From assembly GCF_037975245.1 (NCBI RefSeq), contig NC_092574.1, forward strand, positions 2,575,001-2,639,000: 64,000 bases of DNA, read 5' to 3'. The notes under the pieces are model-generated. The model worked only from the letters and a program-made list of their open reading frames with translations, did no database searches and had not been told where the DNA came from. Numbering within the stretch: position 1 is the stretch's first letter; each line of letters starts with the position of its first letter. The position numbers and the translations under genes are program-made. Shown here one piece after another: positions 55,035 through 64,000 of the stretch. This stretch comes from Apostichopus japonicus. Its lineage: Eukaryota; Echinodermata; Holothuroidea; Aspidochirotida; Stichopodidae.

Positions 55035-56194
55035 AAGTGTGAAGACTTGTAAACATGATATCGCAGAGGTAATACTTCGATGACTCATACTATACTGTGA
55101 TTCATGGTTCACAAAAAAGTTTGTCAATCCTCATGGATCTTAAATATTCTACACCTACTGTAACAATTGGAAGTCTGACCCCATGACCTTGAAGAAAGAT
55201 CAACGAATGTTCTTATCGTTCATTTTGAATTTCCCTGCATTTTTATGTAAAGTAGGTCCTATGATTCACTAACAGAATTTTCAGAAATGAAGGTTTACAA
55301 CTTAACAAAACCTCACAGAACGAATTAAAAGTAATTTCCAATTGATGGTAGGGCAAAGATACCCGAGAAAAAATCAACCAAGACCTATGAAACAACGTTT
55401 GTAATCCAACTAAAAGTAATCGTAACTGACAGAAAATAGGTCAAAAAGAGACAACGAAAGAGAGCTCCAGAAAGAAAATATTCCCATTTGTGGATATTTT
55501 TACATGATTCTTTAAAGTTAAAAAGGGAAATGGTTGTCTGAGATGGCCAGTCACAAAAGGGTTACCTGGACTCGAGCGACTTTGCCGCTGTCGCCGCCAT
55601 TTTGAAACGAGGTAGACTTTTGCCAAGCCGTTTGCGTGCTATGGGCTATTATCGACAAGACTTCACACAAATCGTTTCAATGTAGTGGAACCCATTCCTA
55701 CAGTGTCCAGTCTATTAAGAATGTTAGGTTTTGTAGTGTGAAAATAAATTATGTTGTGCCAAGGTTTTTTTGAAGAAATTTTGTCCCTAATTCTAATGTT
55801 TGAGTAGGTAAAATGTGGAATTACTGAGAGCTGCATATGGGAGGGGTAAGGTAGGAGTGACAAGAAATTTGATGCCTTAGGAAAGGGGTCATACCACATG
55901 TTGCATATACCAAGGTAACAGAGCAAAACTTCTTACAAGTTGCTTTATTGTAAGGAACTTCCACAATACGGAATGATTTATACTACATATCCAATGATTA
56001 TTACTTACCCACTTACCATACAGTAGTTCCACAGTAGACCTTACTCAGTGAGATTTTAAAAAGCTGGGTACTCATCTGTTGCTTATAACAGTATCCTTCA
56101 ATGAACATCAGTTAACAGTTTTCCAGTCAATACCAATTTTCTTTGGTGATTGATGTATCACACTACATACCCACTTGTTAATTATGGAGTGAAG

Positions 56195-56405
56195 TACTGT
56201 ACTGGGGCTTGGGTAGGGGTGTTGTGTTTAGGGGAGGGGTGTGGTGTGTTTAGAGGTTTTGAGAAGGGAATGTGGTACTTAGGGGATTTGGGGAAGGTTG
56301 TGGTCTTTATCAGCTTTGGGATGGGTGGGGTGAGTACCAGCTTTGGGAAGGGTTAGGGTATTTTGGAGGGATGAGGTGGTTTTGTCTCTTTGGGATGGGG
56401 ACTAT
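56195..56405 (+). repeat. G-rich, T-containing low-complexity tract
   Basis: About 210 bp dominated by GGG and GGGG runs separated by short T/A/C spacers (for example TTAGGGGAGGGGTGTGG), strongly strand-asymmetric. Several sets of four closely spaced G-runs could form a G-quadruplex on the plus (kibra sense) strand. Two open frames across it are low-complexity artefacts. The tract may be a degenerate minisatellite built on TTTGGGxxGGG-like units. Confidence 0.55.
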
Positions 56406-56589
56406 GACCAAAAGCGGACTTACAGTATATATGTATTTTAGATCCTTATGCAAGCAGGAACTCGAAAAGAAGCCTCGTTGGCTTAAATCAAAGCCGCAAG
56501 CTGACCAAAGTCAGTCTCTTAGAGTCATATTTAATGTCCATGATTATAAATTGTCAACAACTCTGTAACTGGAAGATATACATTAATCT

Positions 56590-56653
56590 TGGAGTGACTC
56601 AAACTAGGGACCTTATGATTGAAAGGCACCGGCGTTAACTACTGCGCTAACAT
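56590..56653 (-). pseudogene. tRNA-derived relic (elongator tRNA-Met-like) or SINE head
   Basis: On the minus strand, TTAGCGCAGTAG (56650 to 56639) is an excellent A-box/D-arm. AGTTTGAGTCA (56605 to 56595) is a degraded B-box, and their starts are 44 nt apart, the normal tRNA spacing. Between them a GCCTT/AAGGT anticodon-like stem closes an 8-nt loop, one nucleotide too many. The D-arm and the AAGGTC before the T-arm resemble animal elongator tRNA-Met. The T-stem and acceptor do not pair, so it is not a working tRNA. I saw no clear poly-A tail, so SINE origin is unproven. Confidence 0.5.
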
Positions 56654-57907
56654 GTTTGGATACATTACGTACTGTACTGTGGATACTTTGACCAAAATTT
56701 TTGAGTAGAGCTGTTCTCTTCTTCTCTTGCACATGCATAGAGAAAACATTAGTCAACAGTGGAAAGGGAGTTGCCTGGTCTTTTATTGATCTTGTAATTG
56801 TAACAATAAAGCACTTTCAGTGACCGAAAAATGAAAAAAAAAGATTTGGTGTGACACTCTCCAAGAAAGCACATGTTTTAATGTCCTATGAAAATATGGG
56901 CATGAAATATATTTTACATACACGGAAAAAAATGAAGACATGCAATAAAGGTGGTATAATTTACGTTGGTCACTTCAAAGTGAAATACTTTGATAAAATA
57001 GAAGGAATAGCTTAAAATATTTGAATACTTGAAATGAAACAAACACTTCATACTGTGAAGACTTCATACAATAATATTGTCTGAGAAAAATAAATTTTGC
57101 ACACAATGTCAAGTGCATTATGACTGGAAGAAGTATTACAAGGTGGCATAGTGAAAGGCATAACATACTGTAGCAAAAACAGTTAAGGTGGCAGGATGGA
57201 TGGTTTGGACAAACCTTTGCACCTTATATACAAGTGAATTATGAAAATGTAACTTTGAAATGGTGAGATATAACTGTGACATAAAGCATAAGATTTAAAT
57301 TAAAAGACAAATATAGAAAAGTACATGGTAAGAGTAGAAAGTAAATAAATGGCTCCAAACTTGACATATAACTTAAAATGATTTCTATAAATAAACTCTT
57401 ATATGAAGAACTTGAGATATGAGGATAATTTTCATAAGGATGTAATGAACTCTGGAAAGCCCTCTGTTCACCTTAAGAATGAGGTACGTACAGTAGATGA
57501 ATACTTTTTTGGGGGGCGGGTTGAGCTGATACTTACTGTAATACCAGTGGAACTGCATTTTGCAACAGTCTTTATACAACATAACAAACCAAAAAGATTT
57601 CAATAGTGAATGAAATTTTCCTTCTTTTGGGATTCGCTTTTTTCTTGTCATATATAAATGGGAAACCACCTTAGAGAAATCTGTGTGTAACACACGCAGG
57701 AAAGACTGTAAGTGAATGGCAATAATTTGTATGTGGCATACAGTACATGGACAACTTCAAAAGTGACTGAAAGCTTTCTTATTTTTTGGCAAGAAAGATT
57801 ATCTGTGTCATATGTTGTTTTGTTATGCTGCTTATAATGGTTGTATGCATACATGTGTAGTGCAACTTTTCGATAATGATCTTATTAGAATTAGGTTTAA
57901 TTTTAGC

Positions 57908-57915
57908 ATGTACAA
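57908..57915. repeat. Target-site duplication (left) of hAT element
   Basis: ATGTACAA immediately before the element; the identical 8 bp follows its right end at 60254-60261. An 8-bp duplication is the hallmark of the hAT superfamily. Confidence 0.85.
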
Positions 57916-60253
57916 TAGGGCTGTGTCATTCCGGTTAATTCACTAACCGGTTAACCGTTTCTATTAACCGAACGGTTAACGTTTAAACGTAACCCGTGTT
58001 GTTGCCTCAAAATAAGAGCCGAAAATCAGTTATATAGCTCAGATTATAATTCCGAAAGAGCGCCACCACTTTTGTGCGGAAGTACATTCTCGAAATAGCG
58101 CTGCAAGTATCGTTTTTTCGTAACGCGTATGTCAAGAATTTGGTTGTATTTGCTTAGTTTTGACGATCGTTGCATTGAAAAAGACGAATCGCGCGTTTTC
58201 ATGAAGTTTTAAACAGATTTTTGTTTCTCTTTCAGTTCATCGGTAACTGTTACAGAGATATTTGAAGCAAATATTTCTTCGTTAATTGCGTAGCCCCAAC
58301 TGTAATAGCGCAGGCATTGTATGGCAGTTATAAGCCTAATATTACTAGGCCTACTTAATATTGGCATTGGCAAGTTCGCGATCATATGGAGTGTTAGACT
58401 ACAAGGCTTTCACCAGCTAGGCCAAGGTTAGGAAAGTCGGTTGTTAGGAAGCGATTTCTACAGAAGTGTACGGTAGAAGGGCTAGGCCTACGCAATTACA
58501 AGTACAACAATGGGTCACAGATATATTGAATTTGTGCATTGTGGCGGGGTAGGCAGAGGGTAGGGGGGAAGTGTGGAAAACATTGTAAAATTTCCCGCGA
58601 ACACCCTGTCGATTTCCCGCCGGAGTTCGTGCAGCAAACACAATTAGCACGCGTAGCATAATGGCGTGGGGTAGTCCCCCGGTGGGGTCATGTGGTGGAA
58701 CCCCTTGTGGGGGTCCAGAGGTTAACGCCCCGGAAAATTTGGCGCGTCTGGCGATAAAATATTCGCAGCTGTGGATGCAAAATACTGACAACTTTTTAAA
58801 TTTTAATTGTCACGAAACTGATGAAAATTTTGAAATGACAAGTTAGAGTAGCCATATTTTGTTATAAAATGAAAGAGATCTATCTGTCTTACAATCATTA
58901 AAAAGTTTAACTTAAAAAACATGCGATTTTATGAAACAACGTTCGGCAAAGCCCCATTCCTAGACTGCCTAACAATAGCTTGCACTATACTACAACTACG
59001 GTAGGCTACATTTTCCAAGGTATACCTTGCCAAACAACTGTGAGCTCATCCCCTGTCTAACACCTGTTGTTAACAATTTTTTGGCATGTTGCCAAGGAAC
59101 GTTTAATGGTCTAGAATTAATAACTTGTCAGTCAGTAAAGGTTCGGTTAAGTTATGAGAATTATTATCTTAGACGTTTAAGAAAAGTAGGTAAAATATGA
59201 TCCCCGTAACAGCTAGGTAAGTAAAACAGGCAACTGACTCCTCCGCATGAACAAGACAATCTATTCCACATGATACATGGAAGTAAACCTTGTAATCACA
59301 TGTTTAAGGTCACTTGGCATGATAAACTAAATGCTTAATATTGTTTCCATGTTCTTGTAGAAAACATAAACTTCGCAATATACAATTAGTTGTGTTTTTG
59401 TAGTTACGTGAGATCCGTAACCGACGAGGTGGTTAGGCTATTTGCTATACACTAAACTATGGTAGGATATTATTTTCTCCGTAATTTTGGAAATTCTAGA
59501 AAATACTTTTTCGCCGCTTAACACCAGATGTGTTCTTACGTTTTATTCATAATTGGGTGTACTTAGAGCCTTGATTACATGACATTAGTTCCATTTAGCA
59601 CGATATGCCAGTTTCGCGTGAATTTTTCGAAAGTTTTTTGCTCGATCTTTCGTAAAATTTGAAAGGTGTACCAGCTTACTTTTCGTACACAATTGGTTAT
59701 TTCTCTACTGATTTTCAGAGTTTTTTTTACAGTCAAGTGTATACGTTGTGCATTGAGTATAAACTTATCGCGAATGCAAGAAAACGATGCGGGGATTTCC
59801 AGCAGACAAATGTTTTCTTTGTGAGATTACTGAGTCTGTTGAATGGAATCCTGCACCTTAGAGGGAACACTGAACTGAAATTACATCATAATAAAGAAAA
59901 CGTTTACTGCTTAAATACAATATAAATTTGAAAGGATTAGATGCAGACTCGCCACGTTGTCGAACGGGGTAACAATAGGCGCTTCACAGGTCGCATACCG
60001 CTTGGTAATCCCTCAATCGTACCGCCATTCTTAAAAATCTTTTGTATGGATGCATGCTAAAGTTTGCAATTGTTACGTGATTTTCGGCAAGCAAATGTTG
60101 CGGTCTATTTCGGGAACAAAGTGATTTGAAGACGCGCCGTTGCGACTGCGTAATTGGCATTACAAAAACGGTTAAACTTATACGATGTACGGCAGACGTT
60201 TATCCGGCCGTTCGGTCGGTTAACCGGTTAACCGTTTAACCGTTACAGCCCTA
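57916..60253. mobile_element. Non-autonomous hAT-superfamily DNA transposon (2,338 bp)
   Basis: The ends are TAGGGCTGT (57916-57924) and its exact complement ACAGCCCTA (60245-60253), flanked by a perfect 8-bp duplication (ATGTACAA). Inside the 9-bp perfect terminal repeats both ends carry an imperfect extension rich in GGTTAACC motifs: ACTAACCGGTTAACCG on the left (57942-57957), and GGTTAACCGGTTAACCG with TTTAACCG on the right (about 60217-60243). These are candidate subterminal transposase sites. hAT transposases are about 600 aa; the interior offers only frames of 115 aa or less with no recognisable BED finger or hAT dimerisation motif, so it needs a transposase in trans. The interior is visibly richer in CpG than the surrounding intron, and the duplication is unmutated, both suggesting a fairly recent insertion. 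Confidence 0.85.
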
Positions 60254-60261
60254 ATGTACAA
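60254..60261. repeat. Target-site duplication (right) of hAT element
   Basis: ATGTACAA, identical to 57908-57915. Removing the element plus one copy gives the inferred empty site TTTTAGC-ATGTACAA-CAAAG. Confidence 0.85.
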
Positions 60262-63200
60262 CAAAGATTGACTCAGGGATGTGTTTCTTCTAAAATAAAA
60301 GTTTAGTTAAATTAGTTATATAAGCAACAGTAAGTTGAATGGTTGTCATGTTACAAATTTATGGTAGTGCCCGTAGTTGATCATTGATGTTGTACTGCTA
60401 TGAGATTGACACATAAATGCCTGATCTAGCAGACCTACTGTACATGAAGAATAGTTTGAAGGTGTTTGACAAAGTTGTACAACACAATGAACGAACATAT
60501 TTAGATATTGGTGGAGGGTTAGTTGGTAAACATTACAATGAATGTGTAAAGAATTAGGAATGTAATACATGTATAACCAGGCAAATATCGTTATTACATC
60601 GCCATGAACTAGGGTAAAATAGTAATCCTGAATATAGGAAGAAATTCAAGTTTGATGAATGAGAATGAGTTATGTAGGTACTAGTTTGCAAAATGTTTGT
60701 ACTTAATAACTTCGTTTACAGGTAAATACTGATATTATTTGGCCGGTATATATCTGTATTGAATTGTTGTCACACTGCCATGCCTTACTACTGTACCTGG
60801 TCCAAAAATTCACCTAATACATCAATCTCCATTTTCAGTTACATTTTGATTGGAAGTAATGACAGGGATACTTGAGTATTCTTCCTAAATGTCATCATTT
60901 GATGATACTTCCTTCTTTCTTGATGTCTTTATTTGATGTCTAAAATTTGATGAAAATATGTTTTATTCCGAAGAAAGTATGATAAAATGCAATTTGTTAA
61001 ACATGAAATGCGTATGGTGTATTTTAGCCATAGATACATCGTTTTGAAATACCTGCATACACATTTGCTGCAACAACCTTGATCTTTGTACTCTGTGCTG
61101 CTAACTCTCCTAAAGTAGAACCCTGAAGTATCAAATTGAGTTGAACAGTTATAACCAGATTAGAACAGAAACTTTCCCCTTGGATAGAAATGTCCATGGC
61201 CGAGTGCAAGTGTAACACTGTGGAGCCACATAAAGGCTGAAATTTTCTTGCAAGAGACTTTTTGTTTACAAAGTATCCCATTCTGAATTGTTGAAATTTT
61301 ATAACCCAACAAATGCTGCCAAAACTTCCTCAGTCACAAAAAAAAGCACATTTTTCAGCAGCATTTCTATGAATAACTCTGTCACAGTTTTTGAAATATT
61401 TTCTGCCTTGACTAGGCCATATGGTTTAAGAGTGCAACAAAGCAAATTACAGTTCATGGCTGTAACATCCCAAATGCATCAAATGGCTTGATCTGTGTAG
61501 CTAGATTGCTGGGATTATTAGTTTACACCTAGCTTTTTCATTGGGTTCTTAACGTACTGTAGATACTTTACAAGTCTGACTGGTATTTCCATTCCTTGAT
61601 TGTCCTTTGTCTGCTACACTTTTAGCGGTCTCATTAAATGCATTCAATGTGGCTACAGGGATGTTGTTATAGCAATTACATAAATTATAACAAATAATTA
61701 GAAACAATTCCAGTTCCTGATATTAATAATTTGGGAATCTGGTGATGACGCATATCTTTTCTGTTCCAATCCATTGTCCCTGTGGATTGAGCTCCCATCC
61801 CTCCACTGTACTGAATATTGAAGTTTGCTGGCAATGATAGCTGGTTAGGTCAAGTGGATTACATATATTGTACATGTTATGCAGTACTAGTAACCAACTG
61901 CATTCTATGCATCTGTAACTGAGTGCAACATATTGTCAAGTAATGATTCATGAAGCTGTCTGTAGAATTCCTCAAGTTGGCAAGTGAAATGTGTGGCATC
62001 GCCATTTGTCAGTGTTACAGTTAGAGATAAGTTAGTTTTAACTGCTTACTGTATGTATACATGTAATAGATATCATTTATATATGGTATAGGATATAGGT
62101 GTTACTTATTTTTCCTGAGTTAGCATGAGAGCACATGATACATGCCCCAACTCAAAGATACAGTAGCATGTAAACATTGCTTTTCGGAGACATGTACAAA
62201 CACCCTACACTCAACTTTTATCAGGCAGTGGAAGGCCTGGTTCAGTATGAATAGTGATAGTACCTTTGCTATAATCCAGTAACACCCAACCTAACATTAT
62301 AATTTAGTTTAACATCCCAACTGGCAAATTTGTGTGTTGTGTTTCTCTAATGATTTGGATTAATAGGGGCTGTGTTGGTATTTGGCAGTCTGCTTTACAT
62401 TTGCCACTCAAGGGTGGTATGTATCCAATTTCAAGATATGTTTTGTACTTTTATTGTGGTATCTTGTGGTAATGCAAAGAACTCAAATGAAATGAGAAAA
62501 ACATTTGAGTTATCTAAAATTGGTAACAACAGGAATGCTTGATAAGGACCCATAATTAGTGTGTGACTTTGACAGTAGTAGCCTTTGTTTTAAGACCAAG
62601 TTTTGTATTTAAGGTTAATTTCTTGGCCACTATGGCAGGCCACTGTAGCATGAAGGTTAAGAAGTCGCCTTCACATTCTTAGCATTCTTGTATTAAAGGA
62701 GTCCAAAGAGCAGAATATGCCCTAGAATGTAGATTAAAGGAGCTTTTGTTTACAGAGTTTCTTAGTTACCCATTCATGCATACAGTATGACTACTACTAG
62801 TATGGACTCTTCTGGATGCTTTATGTAGGGATGTGTTTGAGAGATGGATACACAACTGGACTAAATTAGTTATCAAAACTTCACCAAAGACTTAAAACTT
62901 CATGATGCAAAGTTGAAAGAATCTTTCTTGGTACTTTTGTGTAGTAAATAATCACACAGTCATGATGATTGCCCTCTTTTTTTGCCAAAAATATGACTTT
63001 CTACCATCAATGGTTTACTTGCCTTAGGCAGACAAGTAACCTAGATGCAGTAAAGATGGCGTAAATGTTTGTGTGTACAGTATGTGATGCCTTATCTTGT
63101 TAACAAGATATATCAACATATATGCAGATTGTCATGTGTGGCATGTTGCATATAATTAATGCAAGAGCCAATAACCCTGCTGGCTGAACATCATAGGAGC

Positions 63201-63405
63201 TCAGATACATGCATGGTAGGATTGTCTTATGTAGTGTAAAGTTTCTACACAATTTGGGAAAGGTCAGAGCTCATTCATGGTCACCTGGGGTTAAAACTTG
63301 AAATCCTTGTAAACATGATATCTCCAGATTGGAAAGTTTATTGGATCTCATAGTTTGGATGTGGCTTCCTTATTAAGATTGCAAGAACCAGTTAAGTTTT
63401 TGTGA

Positions 63406-63418
63406 AGGTCAAAGGTCA
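63406..63418 (+). promoter_or_regulatory. Perfect DR1 (AGGTCA-A-AGGTCA)
   Basis: Second perfect DR1 in the window, at the equivalent place in the minisatellite unit. Preservation in both clusters, although the rest of the unit has diverged, is notable but could be chance. Confidence 0.5.
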
Positions 63419-63542
63419 TTTGGGGTCATCAAAGGCCACACTCTGTAAAGCCTTATAAACACGATTAACCAAGATAGGTTAGATGACATAGCATATATTG
63501 GGCATGTCTTTCTTATGGTGAGTGGGCTATTATTTTGGGTGG

Positions 63543-63555
63543 CGGTCAAAGGTCA
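63543..63555 (+). promoter_or_regulatory. Near-DR1 (CGGTCA-A-AGGTCA)
   Basis: One mismatch, in the third copy of cluster 2. Confidence 0.3.
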
Positions 63556-64000
63556 TTTGGGGTCTGCAGAGGTCCAAATGGTAGAAACCCATATGATAGT
63601 AAAATTGCTGCACAATTTTGTATAGGTAAAAGTTCATGAGGTTGTCAAACTCTACAAAATTTCTGAAGTTCAGGTCTCAATGAAGATGTCAAACTTATGC
63701 TGATTTGAATTCCCCATATGTAGTTGAACCTCCTTGGTGATTTAGGTGCTCAGGTCAAAGGCCGACATAGGTACATGCACATTGCAGTGTGAACTTCAGC
63801 CAGGGTTAGCTTGCAAACTACTCTTGTGCTGCATATGTAATATATTTAAAGGCAAGTAACCGCTGGGAGGGGTTTCCCTCTGTTTGGTTCCTTGCTGGAG
63901 CAAATGTTGAGATGATTCTTCTGGTATTTTATTTGCCCCTCTCCCCCTTTTGATGTTTACAATTAATCTGCTGAAATTGGTAGAGGTCAAAGAGCCTTTC

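Larger units (their letters stand above)
54595..55060 (+). repeat. Degenerate ~145-bp minisatellite, cluster 1
   Basis: Recurring blocks in the same order: CTTGGCATGTGGATGCC (54595 and 54715, degenerate near 54858), AAGAACCCTAT followed by GTTTTTGGTGG, AGGTCAAAGGTCATTTG, and CTTGTAAACAC (54668, degenerate at 54813). The CTTGTAAAC-type blocks are 145 bp apart. A further partial copy with GATCAAAGGTCAAAG then CTTGTAAACATGATATC lies at 55022-55064. Copies are well diverged, so this is old. The same family reappears at 63.3-63.6 kb. Confidence 0.7.
63270..63610 (+). repeat. Degenerate ~145-bp minisatellite, cluster 2
   Basis: Same family as at 54.6 kb. CTTGTAAACATGATATC at 63305 and CTTATAAACACGATTAAC at 63452 are 147 bp apart; each is preceded by a GGTCA-rich segment (AGGTCAAAGGTCATTTGG, GGGGTCATCAAAGG). 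A third copy has GGTCAAAGGTCATTTGGGG at about 63544. Further degraded pieces (CAGGTCAAAGG near 63751, GAGGTCAAAG near 63983) suggest the family continues past the window. Confidence 0.7.
53367..64000 (+). other. kibra: kibra intron 1 (5' part, at least 10.6 kb)
   Basis: This runs from the exon 1 donor to the window end. I searched by eye for the expected second exon (a second WW domain with a GWEEA-like core) and did not find it, so the acceptor is presumed to lie outside. Contents: 53367-54590 and 55061-56190, nothing recognised apart from AGGCTTAGGCTA-like short repeats near 53379-53412; 54595-55060, minisatellite; 56195-56405, G-rich tract; 56590-56653, tRNA-like relic; 56660-57907, nothing recognised; 57916-60253, hAT-type element; 60262-63270, nothing firm; 63270-63610, second minisatellite cluster. 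CpG is visibly sparse outside the hAT element. Confidence 0.7.

Noticed and set aside
56150-56568. Overlapping 68- and 98-codon frames as an exon
   Set aside because: The sequence is the low-complexity G-rich tract plus intron. It has no match to WW2 or any part of KIBRA.
58444-59925. Frames of 115 and 88 codons inside the hAT element as transposase remnants
   Set aside because: No BED finger, catalytic pattern or dimerisation motif is visible, and the lengths are far below a hAT transposase.
1-64000. CRISPR arrays, operons, riboswitches or prophage
   Set aside because: The window is eukaryotic, with a spliced gene, an hAT element and a macrosatellite. The repeat unit is 3 kb without spacer structure.

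Overview
This is eukaryotic DNA, almost entirely non-coding, dominated by a long tandem array and followed by the start of one recognisable animal gene. The only confident coding sequence is the first coding exon of a KIBRA/WWC-family gene (first WW domain) with a proper splice donor, so the source is an animal. The tandem array, the TE-littered CpG-poor intron, and motifs such as TAGGCCTA and TACTGTA recall marine invertebrate deuterostomes (echinoderm-like). That placement is an impression, not a demonstration. No prokaryotic signatures (operons, long ORFs, CRISPR) are present.

Layout. Positions 1-52166 are a macrosatellite with a unit of about 3,080 bp, cut by two 100-N assembly gaps (2293-2392 and 31113-31212) into three blocks: 1-2292 (about 0.74 unit, minus orientation), 2393-31112 (about 9.3 units, plus) and 31213-52166 (about 6.8 units, minus). 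Within each block the copies are head-to-tail and almost identical. Differences are mainly homopolymer lengths and a handful of substitutions. Orientation flips exactly at both gaps, so the middle contig is probably scaffolded backwards; if it is flipped, the whole array runs one way. The unit has no convincing protein-coding gene. It does carry a tRNA-type B-box followed by a long T-run (possible Pol III unit), several G/C homopolymer tracts, an A/T-rich tract in which the array ends, and small hairpins.

Positions 52167-53238 are the array edge and the presumed promoter/5' UTR region of the kibra gene. They include a diverged relic of part of the array unit (52256-52428) and two very short upstream ORFs. 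Exon 1 of kibra (53239-53366) encodes the first WW domain. The rest of the window (53367-64000) reads as the first part of kibra intron 1, more than 10.6 kb, with no second exon found. It holds two clusters of a degenerate minisatellite of about 145 bp carrying DR1-type AGGTCA repeats, a G-rich tract, a decayed tRNA-like sequence, and a 2,338-bp non-autonomous hAT-type DNA transposon with a perfect 8-bp target-site duplication.

Functionally, the window is a Hippo-pathway gene start sitting about 1.07 kb from the edge of a very homogeneous macrosatellite. The points most worth following are the nature of the 3.08-kb unit (possible Pol III RNA array), its relationship to the relic next to kibra, and the assembly orientation.
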